A DNA stretch of 64,000 nucleotides from Streptomyces sp. 150FB (GCF_000818195.1 NZ_JTHL01000001.1:8876512-8940511), one strand, 5' to 3'; counted from the stretch's first letter, positions 23,049 through 32,274 are shown. Notes: generated by a model not told the origin, from the sequence alone. Program-made: numbers and translations.

Positions 23049-23470
23049 AAGGGCCGCCACCCCAAGGCGTTGCGATCCTCGGTCGTCCCGGAGGACGACC
23101 GCCCGTGGTCATCTCGGAGTCCTGGGCCAGAGTGGCGGTCGTCCATCGAGTGGTATGCGAACAAGCACGGAACCGCGAAGGGCTACCTTCTCAGGCATCC
23201 GGCGGATCCCGCGAAGACGTTCCCCTACTACTACCTCTCGAACCAGTGGCAGAGGATCAAGAGGGCCGGGGAGGTAGACGTACCTGACGGGATGGTCATG
23301 TACGGGTTCCGCCATTTCCTCGCCTCGAACTGCCTGGCCAACCGCATCCCGATCACCGACGTGGCTGAGTGGATGGGGCACAGGAGTATCGACGCGTGAC
23401 GTTCAAGATCTACTGTCACCTCATGCCCGGCTCGACAGGCGCGGCGGCAAACTCCTGGACGGCGGTTTGA
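23049..23470 (+). pseudogene. Tyrosine recombinase, C-terminal remnant
   Basis: The sequence reads KGRHPKALR, a poorly conserved middle, then YGFRHFLASNCLANRIPITDV and AEWMGHRSID, the Arg/His box of phage-type integrases. After a two-base excess near 23394 the frame resumes as TFKIYCHLMPGS, with the catalytic Tyr region. The N-terminal half is missing. It is a dead integrase next to a short direct-repeat array. Confidence 0.72.
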
Positions 23471-23529
23471 CGGCCTGAGACATGGAGGAGCGCTGCCGGG
23501 CTCAGCCTCCGGAACCATCCTGTCAGGAT

Positions 23530-23558
23530 GCTGACCTTTTGCTGACCTTTTGCTGACC
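23530..23558. repeat. Tandem 11-bp repeat after the integrase remnant
   Basis: GCTGACCTTTT occurs twice followed by a partial third copy. Short repeats of this kind next to integrase genes can be recombinase arm-binding sites or att-site remains. Confidence 0.6.
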
Positions 23559-23609
23559 CCTTGCGGACTCAGACGCCTTTGACCTGCGGAAACGCCGAAA
23601 CTGTGTGAG

Positions 23610-23774
23610 ATGTGGTGGAACTTCGTGGGCCGCTCGCACGAGGAGATCGAGGCGGCGCGAAGGGACTGGATGGAGAGCACTCGCTTCGGCGAGGTGCAGG
23701 GTTACGACGGTGACCGGCTGGCCGCTCCCGAACTGCCGCCTGTCGCGTTGAAACCACGGGGCCGAGTGCGCTGA
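23610..23774 (+). pseudogene. Pirin family protein, C-terminal fragment
   Basis: The 54-codon stretch begins MWWNFVGRSHEEIEAARRDW and ends with ALKPRGR before a stop. This is the usual C-terminal end of pirin-type cupin proteins (the MWWNFVGR segment is characteristic). The rest of the gene is absent upstream. Confidence 0.65.
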
Positions 23775-24232
23775 CCTGGGGTGATGTGTCTGCCGAGTGT
23801 CGTCTCCGAGAGTCCTCGCTGTGTCCCCTCGCCTACGGGGTCAGGGTGCGCGGCGACGCTCGGTGGGGGCCTGTTCCTCGGATGCCAGGTACCTGCAAGT
23901 GTCGGCACCTGTGACCAGGCCTGATCAGACACTTGCTGACCCTGCTGACTCGTAATCAGATCCCCGTAGCCACTGGCTGTGACGCCCGCCCCACCGATCT
24001 GCTGGACCTCTGCGGCTGGCGGTGCGCTGTTGAAGAAAAGCGGGGTTGCGCGCGTAGGTGAACCTTTAGGCCGTGTGAGGCCGCAGGCGGGAGTGCGCGT
24101 ATGTGACTTCTCGGGCCGCCCTGCGCATGCCCCGAAGGTCCTCGTGGAAAAAGTCTGACCGGTACCGGCGTTCCGCACCTCGACGGGGTGGCCCATTTTG
24201 CTGACCGGCGTTGAAGCAGCAACGTATCCGGC
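23775..24232. other. Region without recognisable genes
   Basis: No reading frame here shows consistent Streptomyces codon bias or a family motif. It sits between the pirin fragment and the RNA-methyltransferase fragment and is best seen as decayed DNA. Confidence 0.5.
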
Positions 24233-24343
24233 ATGTCGGACGGTGAGGGCTGGAGGCTCCGCGCAGACGTTTTTGACCTGTTCCCGATGACGCACCACGT
24301 GGAGTGCGTCGCGATCCTTGAGCCTGCCGCAAAGGGCCGTTGA
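24233..24343 (+). pseudogene. 3' end of a TrmA/RlmD-type RNA methyltransferase gene (left copy)
   Basis: The frame reads GWRLRADVFDLFPMTHHVEC then VAILEPAAKGR and a stop. The DLFPMTHHVEC ending is the conserved C-terminus of class I 5-methyluridine RNA methyltransferases. Only the last ~36 codons are present. A 68-base stretch starting at 24281 matches 52456-52523 at 63 of 68 positions, in the same orientation. Such a duplicated gene end is what integration of a mobile element at a gene's 3' end would leave. Confidence 0.7.
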
Positions 24344-24398
24344 CCTGCGACTTTAGCAGGTGCGCATGATGTGCACTATGTGCGTTACGGGCGATATC

Positions 24399-24448
24399 TT
24401 GACGCTGAAATGACGCTCTCAGGGGTATCTTGACGCTCATTTGACGCT
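24399..24448. repeat. Four copies of TGACGCT
   Basis: TTGACGCT, ATGACGCT, TTGACGCT and TTGACGCT lie within 50 bases, 56 bases inside the RNA-methyltransferase 3' end. Two further copies (52357-52375) lie at the mirrored place near the right-hand copy. They may be recombinase arm-type sites of an old att region. Confidence 0.65.
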
Positions 24449-24663
24449 CGTTCTGATGAGGTGTCAGGCGCGTCCGGGTGCTGGTCAGGATGCCTGGCGA
24501 TGCATCCAATCGAGCAAGATCGCTTGGGATTTTGCAGGACCAAGCAGTCCTGTCGAGCCCGCACCGGGATCCTCAGAGGGGCAGTGGGCACTTCGTCTGC
24601 GACGCTTGGACCGCTGGAAGACGGTCGTAGTTCCTCACCTCAAGCTGTCGGAGCCCAAGGACG

Positions 24664-25143
24664 CTATCCGTGTAGCACGGCGTTGGCTCTGGCGACGAAA
24701 GCGTCGCAGGCTTCTTGAGCTGTGCGGCCACGCTGGAGCATGTCTGTTCTATCGTCAGTCCGGATGATCGCGCTGGTGAGCTCCAACACCGTGGTGCCCT
24801 GATCGGCAAGCTGTTGCACGTCAGCCTGGCTGCTTATGAGCTTGAGGCGGGAGGCACTGCTGCGTGTCTCCACGTAGAGCCGGTAGGACTCGGCTCGTGC
24901 GGTCGCAGCCTCTTCACCCGTGGGGTCGGTGTCCCAGCGTGACCATCGGTCGTACTGCGCGCGGCGGTAGTCCTCGACGAGGGCAATGAAGCCCGCGCAG
25001 TTATCAAACAGGCGCTGTTGTTGTAGGTGAGTATGCGCGCGGGCCTCGGCTCGGCTGGCGGACCTCTCCTGGTAGTGGTGCGCTATGACGGAGCCCAGCA
25101 AGGTGCCTATCACGGCTAATGCGCCGGCAACGATCCCCTCCAC
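24664..25143 (-). CDS. Hypothetical protein with one N-terminal membrane helix
   Basis: This 159-aa protein has a hydrophobic N-terminus (IVAGALAVIGTLLGSVIAHH) that should anchor it, followed by a soluble, mostly helical part rich in Ala, Arg and Gln with coiled-coil character. I recognise no enzymatic motif. Codon use is Streptomyces-like and the frame is intact. Similar small one-helix proteins are common in accessory regions of streptomycetes. It is transcribed leftward and stands alone. Confidence 0.6.
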   Translation of the reverse strand: MEGIVAGALAVIGTLLGSVIAHHYQERSASRAEARAHTHLQQQRLFDNCAGFIALVEDYRRAQYDRWSRWDTDPTGEEAATARAESYRLYVETRSSASRLKLISSQADVQQLADQGTTVLELTSAIIRTDDRTDMLQRGRTAQEACDAFVARANAVLHG

Positions 25144-25317
25144 GGTGGTAGCGAATCACGCCGGAGGCTGGCCGCGCGAGCCGCCTTTCGGTCGCTTTTG
25201 CCGGTGGCTACTGAGATTGAAATCGTGTTGTCGTCATGCGGGGCGGATGGCAGGCCGGCCTCGGTGGGGCAGCACCGGGGTGCGGCCACGGGGCGACCGT
25301 GTCCCGGCGCGGGGTCG

Positions 25318-26254
25318 TCAGGCAGTTCCGGGGTGTACCGGCGAAAACCTCTGTGCGACGACTTCCTCAGGGCGCCAGGGCCGGGTAGGAAGGTCAGGCC
25401 CGCCGCTCATGCTGCTCAGCTTGCTCAACCAGCCAGCCGTGCGTTCGTCCGACTGTACGTGAGACAGCTCCAGCCACAGGCGCAGGAAGAACATGACGGT
25501 GAACGTGATGGTGTCAATGATCGAGCGGTCGTCGTCGGCGATGGCGCGTTCCACCCACCCGTCGTCGGCCTCACGGAACAGGTCAGCTATCAAGGCACCA
25601 GGCGCGGCATGAGACTGCTCCGACCACACCCGGTACAAGAGGTTGTACTGATAGGGCCGCATCGGGTCTGCAGAAGCATCGGCCAGCGCGGACGTCGTCC
25701 TCCTGCACCAGGTCGTCACCCACCCCGTCGAGCCGTTCCTCGTGTTGGAGCGGAAGTCCATAAAGTCGTTGTCCAGGTGCTCCATCATGGCAGCCAGATG
25801 GGCATCGACCGGACGCCCCTTCTCCCGCTCGTAAGCTGCCTTGCGCTGCTGAGCGCGCAGCATCTGGAGCATCCCGAACCGCGCAAACTGCAGAGTCCCC
25901 TCTCGCCGGTCCTCCATCGCGCCCAGGTGCTCCATGTTCATCAACAGCGCGAACAGTTGGCGGGTCACACCGACCGCGTGCTCCCAATGACTCTGTTCCA
26001 GGAGGACCCGGACCGCCTTCACGCTGTTCGCGCCTCGCATCAAGATCTCTATGTCGAAGCGGACAAGACGATCGTCGGGATCCGGCGTCGACAGGACGGC
26101 GTGCTCTGCTGCTGCCGCGATCTCCCCCCATCAGCTTGAAGAACGAGTTCAGTCGGGACTTCGGGCCTGCGGTGCGCTGTATCTGAGGGTTCCCCGCCTC
26201 TTGGGCGCCGGGACGCTTTCGCTGGTCCTTCTTCTGCTTCCTGCTCGTCGCCAT
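25318..26254 (-). CDS. DUF5677-like protein, interrupted by a homopolymer frameshift
   Basis: The protein starts MATSRKQKKDQRKRPG and runs to LNSFFKLMG, where the C6 run at 26124-26129 shifts the frame by one. With one C less it continues EIAAAAEHAVLSTPDPDD, RANSVKAVRVLLEQSHWEHA, ALLMNMEHL and so on to the stop at 25318, about 312 residues in all. Repeated helices with Leu/Met contacts (VTRQLFALLMNMEHL) and the WEHAVGVTRQL stretch resemble DUF5677 proteins, whose function is not established. The shift may be a sequencing error in the run or a real inactivation. Confidence 0.55.
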
Positions 26255-26931
26255 CCGCGAACCCTAGCCGCGATGTTCTGGAGATCCCCTCCCATCGCTG
26301 GGGTCCATCTTCGGCGCGTCACTTGACATGGTGCCTAACGCGCGAGTCGAGCAGCTTCTCGACGTCGGCTGCCTCCCCATACTCGAAGTACCTTACGACC
26401 TGATGCACGACTGAGGATGGGGTCTGCTGGCCTGGCGGGTGGGGATACCATCCCCGCCGTGGCCGCGCTTGAACTCTGCGCCTGCCACGGTCGAATGCCG
26501 GGGTACGGGCCCAAGGCGGGACGTGCCTCTCTGCTCACAGACTGAGGTGCCTACGGTGCTTGAGATGCAGTAGGTGCTTAGAAGGCACCTGCTCTGTTCT
26601 GTCAGATTTAGGCATCTAGGTCGTGCTCTTGGTGGTGGAGGGAAGTGAGCGTTCGCTCCACTGGCCGGGCTTGTTGATGGTTCGCCGACAGCAGACACAA
26701 CGAGTCCGGTACGGACTGGAATGCAGGGGCGAACCAAGTGATCCTAGAACGGACTTGGGGGGCCGTGCGCTGCTGGCTCATGCTCTTCACGATTTGGGCG
26801 TGATGTTGTGAGCGAGGTGTCGGGCGCAATGTAGCCGACGATCGCCGGTTAGCGAAACCGGTGTTTCTTCGGACCATTGAATCACCAGGAGCCGCTAGGG
26901 CGTCCCGGGTTCTTGTTTGAGGAGTCACAGC
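26255..26931. other. Region without recognisable genes
   Basis: No frame in these ~680 bases shows convincing coding bias, ribosome-binding sites or family motifs. I see no RNA gene or repeat array either. Confidence 0.5.
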
Positions 26932-27555
26932 GTGTCACAGCCCGAAATAGCCGAAGCGTCCTTGCTCTCCGCAGAGCGTGTCCGTTCCCTCTTGGAATGG
27001 GTTGAGAAACACCCTGGGAGGTCAGAAGCTGTGTTCCCTTTGATGGCCGCCATCGCGTGCGCGGCCTTGCTGCCTGGTGAGGCTGTCCGGCTCCGAGTGG
27101 ACGATGTGACCTTCTCGGAAGGGGGCGGCAGCGAGGTGCTGGTCCGCTCAGGTGAGGGGCGGAAGGTTCCTGCTCCCTCGGCACTCGTGGGAGTGCTGCG
27201 GTGGTGGATCGACAGGGCGAACTTGAAGCCGGGCGATCTGCTGTTCCCCGATGAGCATGGTGGGCCGTTGTCGCCTTCCGTCTATCGGAAGGCGTGGAAG
27301 CAGGCTCGTGAGGGGGTGTTGACCCCGGACGAACTGGAGGCGGGTCAAAGAGGGGGTGTTACGAGGCTTCGTGATTCCTGTCTGGACCTCTGGCTCAAGG
27401 CCGGTGTCCCGGCGTGGCTGGTAGCCGAGTGGGCTGGCGTGAAACCGAGTTGGCTCGCGTTGCGCTACCCGCATCGTTTCCGCCCGGGCCAGTTCGAGAT
27501 CGACTGGGATCACCTGGCCGCAGTGATGGAGCTCCCGAAGTCGCCCAATCCGTGA
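26932..27555 (+). CDS. Tyrosine-recombinase-like protein with a degenerate active site
   Basis: This 207-aa protein follows the outline of an integrase catalytic domain: ALLPGEAVRLRVDDVTF (box I), PGDLLFPDEHGGPLSPS, then RLRDSCLDLWLKAGVPAWL and VAEWAGVKPSWLALRYPHRF (box II). The first Arg of box I is missing (usually TGLRxGE), and the HxxR and H of box II are changed. Recombination activity is therefore doubtful. It may be a DNA-binding relic or an accessory protein of the island. I chose the GTG at 26932 because GAGGAG lies 7 bases upstream. Confidence 0.65.
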   Translation: MSQPEIAEASLLSAERVRSLLEWVEKHPGRSEAVFPLMAAIACAALLPGEAVRLRVDDVTFSEGGGSEVLVRSGEGRKVPAPSALVGVLRWWIDRANLKPGDLLFPDEHGGPLSPSVYRKAWKQAREGVLTPDELEAGQRGGVTRLRDSCLDLWLKAGVPAWLVAEWAGVKPSWLALRYPHRFRPGQFEIDWDHLAAVMELPKSPNP

Positions 27556-27772
27556 TCCGGGGCCGGCGCTCGGCAGGCCGGAGTGCGGCGTTCAGCCACT
27601 GCATCTTTTGAACGTCGCCAGGCGCACGCCTGGCCACCTGTCAGGCGATGAAGCCGCCAGTGTAGTTCCACCGCCGTAACCAGGCTAATTCGCCTTTGTC
27701 CGGGTCCGCCCGGCAGTGAGGTAGAGCCGGTACGCCGATTTCCCCTTCCAACCCGCTCTCAAGGACTCGCCC

Positions 27773-27979
27773 ATGCCTGCTTGTTTGCTGTCCATCCCTG
27801 CTGTCGCCGCCGCGTTGGACGTCGACCGGCGCACCGTCTACCGCTTTATCGCTGCCGGGGAGCTCCCGGTCGTCGACCTGCGCACAGGATCGGGACGCTC
27901 CCGTGTCCGTGTCCCTGCTGCCGGACTGGAGGAGTTCATCACTGGCAGATCGGTCGCGTCCCCGCGGTCCCGCCGCTGA
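27773..27979 (+). CDS. Excisionase-type helix-turn-helix protein
   Basis: This 68-aa protein is of the MerR/Xis-like winged-helix type. LLSIPAVAAALDVDRRTVYR and FIAAGELPVVDL form the helix-turn-helix and wing, and RVRVPAAGLEEFITGRSV ends it. AAGGA precedes the ATG. It lies just upstream of the integrase at 28046, the usual arrangement for a directionality factor. Confidence 0.8.
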   Translation: MPACLLSIPAVAAALDVDRRTVYRFIAAGELPVVDLRTGSGRSRVRVPAAGLEEFITGRSVASPRSRR

Positions 27980-28045
27980 CCTCGCACCGTTGCTGAGGCC
28001 CTCGCCGACCCCGAATGAAGGAGCAGTGCCGCGTACCTGCGTAAA

Positions 28046-29134
28046 TTGAAGTCCGGCAAGTGGCAGACGACCGTCCGCAACCGTGCGGGGGACCGGTTCA
28101 GTGAGTCATTCCCCCTCAAGGCCCAGGCGCGTGCCTGGGGTATCGAGCTGGAGACCCAGTTCGCCCGCGGAGGCATGCGAGATCCGCGGGCCGGCGAAGT
28201 TACTTTCGGCGAGTGGCATGGCCGGTGGTGGAACGCCCGTATCGTCGAGCCGCACACCCTGCGAGGCGACGCCTCCAGCATCAAGAACCATGTTCTGCCT
28301 TACTGGGCTGACTGGGAGATGCGGGCGATCACCCGCATGGACGTCCAGAGCTGGATCCGTTCCCTGGCCGAGAAGGGTGTGGGCGCGTCCGCGATCAAGC
28401 GGGCGTACAACCTCACGTCGTCCATCATGCGTGCAGCCGTGGACGACGATGTGATCGCTGTGAGCCCGTGCCGCAGCATCGACCTGCCGCAGATCGCGGT
28501 CAAACCGCCACAGTGGTTCACACCGGACCAGGCTCAGAGCGTCCTGGACGAACTCCCTGGCGTCTGGCGGACAATGTGCCTGCTCGGCTTCTACACCGGC
28601 CTGCGCTGGGGCGAGCTCTCCGGCCTGCACCGTCATCGCATCGACCAGCGCCGATCACGCCTGTTCGTGGTGGAGGTCAACACCAAGAACGGCATCAAGG
28701 AGTACCCGAAGAGTTCCAGGAGCCGACGGGAGGTCCCGCTCCCACCCCACGTCCTGGAAGTCCTCGAACGTCACATCCACCGGCTCGACCGGGACACCGT
28801 GATATTCACCACCGTCACCCAGGGCCGGGCCGGACGCCTCCTCGACGACGGCAACTGGCGCCGCCAGACCTGGTGGCCGGCTCTCGCCGGCGCCCACTAC
28901 TTCGACGACGACGGCGAGCAGCAGCTCGTCCCGCACTACCCGCCGCACTCCATGCGCCACACCTGCGCGTCATGGCTGGTGCAAAGGGGAGTCTCGCTCT
29001 ACGAGGTCCAGCACCTCCTCGGCCACGAGAGCTTCCAGACCACCCAGCGTTACGCACACCTGCAGCCGGACGCGCACAAGGCCGTCCTCGGAGCCTGGGA
29101 GAGTATGGAAGCCCCGCTCACTATCGCCGCATGA
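28046..29134 (+). CDS. Site-specific tyrosine recombinase (integrase)
   Basis: This 362-aa integrase has an N-terminal AP2-like arm-binding region (AYLRKLKSGKWQTTVRNR), a SAM-like core-binding domain (about residues 55-150) and a complete catalytic domain. Arg lies in GFYTGLRWGELSGL, His-x-x-Arg in PHSMRHTCASWLV, His in HLLGHESFQTT and Tyr in QRYAHL. The start is unclear: the frame opens after a stop at 28016 with no ATG or GTG, leaving the TTG at 28046. A GTG at 28026 with AAGGAG before it would fit if one base were restored near 28031. A strong terminator follows. It is the likely integrase of the surrounding island. Confidence 0.85.
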   Translation: MKSGKWQTTVRNRAGDRFSESFPLKAQARAWGIELETQFARGGMRDPRAGEVTFGEWHGRWWNARIVEPHTLRGDASSIKNHVLPYWADWEMRAITRMDVQSWIRSLAEKGVGASAIKRAYNLTSSIMRAAVDDDVIAVSPCRSIDLPQIAVKPPQWFTPDQAQSVLDELPGVWRTMCLLGFYTGLRWGELSGLHRHRIDQRRSRLFVVEVNTKNGIKEYPKSSRSRREVPLPPHVLEVLERHIHRLDRDTVIFTTVTQGRAGRLLDDGNWRRQTWWPALAGAHYFDDDGEQQLVPHYPPHSMRHTCASWLVQRGVSLYEVQHLLGHESFQTTQRYAHLQPDAHKAVLGAWESMEAPLTIAA

Positions 29135-29141
29135 ACGTTCC

Positions 29142-29172
29142 TTCGCCCCTGTCCCGCATGGACAGGGGCGAA
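29142..29172 (+). terminator. Rho-independent-like terminator after the integrase
   Basis: TTCGCCCCTGTCC and GGACAGGGGCGAA form perfect 13-bp arms around a 5-base loop, 7 bases after the integrase stop. Confidence 0.8.
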
Positions 29173-29214
29173 GCCGATTGCGAGCGGAACGAGGTCGCGA
29201 CCACGTGTTCGAGT

Positions 29215-29563
29215 CGGTCGGCAGGTTCTGGGGGAGTGCCCAGCGGCCGTCAGCGTCGAACGGCCATGGATAGGCGTAGGCATCGACCTTCGCAAGCTCT
29301 TGAAGCACCTCTCGCTCGGCCGGGGGGTCCGGCGGAGCAGCCAGCGGGTGGTGCAGCGGGTCGAGGCGCGCGGCATACGCCTCTGCCCACTTCAGCCATA
29401 CTGCCTCGTCAGCCGGAATCGGAGCGTCGTCGGTTCGAGCGCGGGCTGCCTGGCAGAAGGCGCGGATCTCGGCGGCCTGCGGGCAGGCCCGCGTCTGCCC
29501 GGTCAGAACTCTCGCCCGGTGCCGCGACTCCAGCGTCCACCGCGCCAATGGGTGACGGATCAA
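29215..29563 (-). pseudogene. Fragment of the hypothetical gene family also seen at 51.3-52.0 kb
   Basis: The minus frame reads ARWTLESRHRARVLTGQTRA, CPQAAEIRAFCQAARAR and DEAVWLKWAEAYAARLDP. The gene at 51273-52049 has the same pieces, but with some 60 extra residues between RWTLESR and HRARVLTG. This copy therefore lacks its N-terminal part and an internal segment. The 75 bases at 29448-29522 are identical to 51502-51576. The function of the family is unknown. Confidence 0.6.
29448..29522. repeat. 75-base exact repeat, copy 1 (copy 2 at 51502-51576)
   Basis: This stretch is identical to 51502-51576 in the same orientation, 22 kb away. Both lie inside related hypothetical genes on the minus strand. 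Identity this high between otherwise diverged copies suggests recent exchange or strong constraint. Confidence 0.85.
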
Positions 29564-29774
29564 ACGCTTTCGGTGATGTCACCAGGTCGGCGGGTGTTGT
29601 CCGGCTCGGGCGGACTGGGCAACGAACAACCGGTTACGCAGCCTGCCCCGGCTGCCGGAGTATCAGAGCACAGGCCGAACGGAGGGCGACCTGCTTGGAC
29701 TCAGCCTTGCCGCGTCGCCGGGAGCCTTCCCTGCGAGGGTTCCCGGACCGGGCGCCGGTCCTGTGTATGGCGGA

Positions 29775-29901
29775 CGCCGCCGACGTCCGTGGCAGCGACC
29801 CGACCGGCCACCTCCCGGGCAATGAACATCTTGCGAGTCCCCGCCATCGTGGCCATGCCCTCACGTGCAAGCGACCTCATCACCGCGAGGACGTCGCACA
29901 C
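29775..29901 (-). pseudogene. Amino-acid ABC transporter ATPase, C-terminal fragment
   Basis: The minus frame VLAVMRSLAREGMATMAGTR then IAREVAGRVAATDVGGV follows the wording of polar amino-acid ABC ATPases (EVLDVMRSLAxEGMTMxVVTHEM, FAREVADRVxFMDGG). Substitutions and the missing Walker motifs show it is a remnant. Confidence 0.45.
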
Positions 29902-29913
29902 CGGTACCGGATG

Positions 29914-30660
29914 TCATGCGGGCCGGGAGTCCCAGAATCGGTTGAGTACCTCTGCGCCCCGGTCAGGGTCCTGGAGCATCCAGTAGTGGGTGAGGTGGTC
30001 CAGTTCCACTGCCTGTGCTCCGGTTCGCGCGGCCATGTCCAGGTCCATCGCGGGCTGCGCCATCGGATCGCCGGTCGGGATCAGGACGAGCCCCGGCGCG
30101 GGAGCGGGGCGGTCGAAGTCCTTGCCCCAGTCGTTGTGGAAGTTGGGCCAGGCCGAGCGGTAGAGCGTCAGGATGGCCTTGCTCATCTCCTCGTCGTGGG
30201 TGGTGTCGACTTCTGCCGCCAGTTCGGCGCTCATCCCCCGGGGGCGGAGGAAGTCGCCGAAGCTGGGGCTGCCGGGGGTCTGGGTGCGCAGCGAAGCGAG
30301 CAACTCCTCGCCCTCCGGGGTCTTCTGGAAGAGGGCGGCCGCCTCGTGCCACTGATAGTCGGGGTGCCAGCCGTGTGCGACGTCGGACACCCAGCTGCGT
30401 ACCGGAACGTCGTAGGCGGAGACGATCCGCATCACCAGATGCGCGCCCCAGTCGTGGCCCACGAGATCGACGGGCTCACCGACGGCGCGCAGCTCGTTCG
30501 CGAGCCAGACGGCGTACGCCTCCTTGCCGTCCAGGTGAGCCGGGCGAGGGATGCCGAATCCGGGCAGCCGCAGGGTCGTGGCGGGGCGGTCGATCCGCCC
30601 CCGGAGGTCGTTCCAGACGGAGGGCGTCTCCGGTACTCCATGGATGAACACAACGGTCAT
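29914..30660 (-). CDS. Alpha/beta hydrolase, epoxide-hydrolase/haloalkane-dehalogenase type
   Basis: This 248-aa protein has VVFIHGVPETPSVW (oxyanion HGxP), the nucleophile elbow VGHDWGAHLV with Asp as nucleophile, and a C-terminal catalytic His near LDHLTHYWMLQDP. An Asp nucleophile points to epoxide or haloalkane hydrolysis rather than esterase activity. I chose the ATG at 30660 because AGGAG lies 6 bases before it. It is divergent from a TetR gene 95 bases away with operator-like palindromes between, so it is probably that repressor's target. The substrate is unknown. Confidence 0.82.
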   Translation of the reverse strand: MTVVFIHGVPETPSVWNDLRGRIDRPATTLRLPGFGIPRPAHLDGKEAYAVWLANELRAVGEPVDLVGHDWGAHLVMRIVSAYDVPVRSWVSDVAHGWHPDYQWHEAAALFQKTPEGEELLASLRTQTPGSPSFGDFLRPRGMSAELAAEVDTTHDEEMSKAILTLYRSAWPNFHNDWGKDFDRPAPAPGLVLIPTGDPMAQPAMDLDMAARTGAQAVELDHLTHYWMLQDPDRGAEVLNRFWDSRPA

Positions 30661-30680
30661 GGCTGCTCCTGACACAGTGA

Positions 30681-30738
30681 AGTGGATTGGTTATCCACTT
30701 CACCGTAGCACCCACCTGATAGGTTATCCACATAGGTG
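30681..30738. promoter_or_regulatory. Two operator-like palindromes between the hydrolase and tetR genes
   Basis: AGTGGAT-N5-ATCCACT (30681-30699) and CACCTGATAGG...ATAGGTG (30713-30738) both contain GGTTATCCA. They lie between divergent starts at 30660 and 30755, where a TetR repressor would control both promoters. Confidence 0.65.
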
Positions 30739-30754
30739 TGACGAAGGAGGGATC

Positions 30755-31297
30755 ATGAGGTCGGATGCCGCACGCAACAGGCAGAGGATCTTCGATGAGG
30801 CTCGCGGCGCCGTCATCGGCGGGGAGACTGCGCTCACCCTCAACGAGCTCGCGCGCAGGGCGGGCGTGGGGGTCGGGACGGTCTATCGGGTCTTCCCCAC
30901 GCAGCGGGCCATGCGGGAGTCCGTCCTGGAAGAGGCGGTCCGAGAGCTCATCGATGCCGCGACCGTAGCCGACGGGTACCCCGATCCCGCCAAGGCACTC
31001 ATTGACTTCCTCCGCACGGCACTCCTGACCGCCCTGGCGCGACCAGGCCTCACCGACGTTCTGATCACCGGGTCCGACGAGACGGACTCTCTGCACCGGG
31101 CCAAGGGAGAGCTGGTCGAAGTCACCTCCCACCTGCTCGCACGCATCCGCCCTGCCCCTGCCCTCACCGGCGAAAACCTGCTCAAGCTCCTGTGCGGCCT
31201 GATCCACGCCGTCAGCGAGCACCCGGCGGAGCGGCAGGAGGTCGCGATCGACAACTACCTCGACATCCTCCGGGCCGGCCTCGCACCCACCCTCTGA
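30755..31297 (+). CDS. TetR family repressor
   Basis: This 180-aa protein has the TetR N-terminal helix-turn-helix (ARNRQRIFDEARGAVI, LNELARRAGVGVGTVYRVFP) and a short ligand/dimerisation domain. GGAGGG precedes the ATG. It is divergent from the alpha/beta hydrolase and probably represses it and itself through the palindromes between them. The helix GVGVGTVYRVFPTQ resembles regulators of small detoxification genes. Confidence 0.85.
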   Translation: MRSDAARNRQRIFDEARGAVIGGETALTLNELARRAGVGVGTVYRVFPTQRAMRESVLEEAVRELIDAATVADGYPDPAKALIDFLRTALLTALARPGLTDVLITGSDETDSLHRAKGELVEVTSHLLARIRPAPALTGENLLKLLCGLIHAVSEHPAERQEVAIDNYLDILRAGLAPTL

Positions 31298-31575
31298 CGA
31301 CCGGGGCTCTGGGTGCGGGCTGGGCCCGAAGTCGGACGTTGGGCCGGAGGCTGCATCGTGCCGCTCGTCGTGCAGCCCCCCTTGATGTGGACGCGAAGGC
31401 GCTTCGGAACACGGCGGGCTTGTCGGCTGCCCGCCAGTCGCCGGTTGCCGCTCGGGCGCCGTTGGTACGCGCGCCCGAGCGTCGAAGATGGCGACTGTTC
31501 GTGAACATTGGCCAGCGCGACCGTCAGATGTGAGAACCCGCTGCCGTGTCGCGTCCGTCCGGAACCGTGCCGCGG

Positions 31576-32019
31576 TCAGGCGTCTTCGCCGATCACTTCG
31601 ATCAGCTCGATGGCCGGCCCATGGGCCAGACCGTCCAGGTACAGGAAGCGTGTCCGCCCTGCGATCGATGCCTTGAAGGTGACAGGAGCCCCTTCTCCCG
31701 TCGCTCGCAGCGATTCGAGGTGCTGGTCGATGCTTCCCACCACGTAGGCGAGGTGGTGGACGCCTTCGCCGTGGAGGTCGAGGAACTCCGTGTACGGCGA
31801 GCGGCCACCGAGCGGCTGGATCAGTCGATCTCCGAAGATCCCGTCCTTATGCAGCCGTAGCGGGCAGAGGGGCCGACCTTCCCGGTGAAGTTTGGCCGTG
31901 GGGAATTCCAGATCCGTTATCTGCTCTGTGCTGACCCCCCACCGTTTCTCGTAGTCGGCGACGACACGGTCGAAGTCTTCCACGATGATGCCGACGTGAA
32001 AGAGAGGCGGAAGGCTGAT
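31576..32019 (-). pseudogene. VOC/glyoxalase family protein without a recognisable start
   Basis: The frame encodes LFHVGIIVEDFDRVVADYE, then GEGVHHLAYVVGSID and IELIEVIGEDA, a complete single VOC domain of ~140 residues with metal-ligand-type His and Glu positions. No ATG, GTG or TTG lies near the domain start. A good AAGGAAG stands before an ATC codon where a start would be expected, as if the start codon had been lost. Open frame continues upstream without family sequence. Confidence 0.5.
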
Positions 32020-32274
32020 GGGCGCGGGGGTCTTCCTTGGTTTGTTGAACTGAGCTGTTTCCGGCCTGTCGTTTGCGCTGGTCGGTGGGCTTTCGGTGGC
32101 GGGACGGCGGGGCTGGGCTGTGCCGCCTGGCACCTGTGGTGACGCTGGGCTCGCGGGGCCCCGCCCACCGGCCTGGCCGGGGCCCCGCGGCATGGTCGTC
32201 GGCCGCGCTGCGTGGGGGAACTGTGCTCCGCCCTGTGAGCCAACGCGACGAGGATGTCCAGCGGTGTGGCGTCC

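Noticed and set aside
28468..30672. A 734-codon plus-strand open frame
   Set aside because: It overlaps the integrase, the terminator and the minus-strand hydrolase out of frame, is rich in Arg and Pro, and has no family motif; it is a high-GC shadow.
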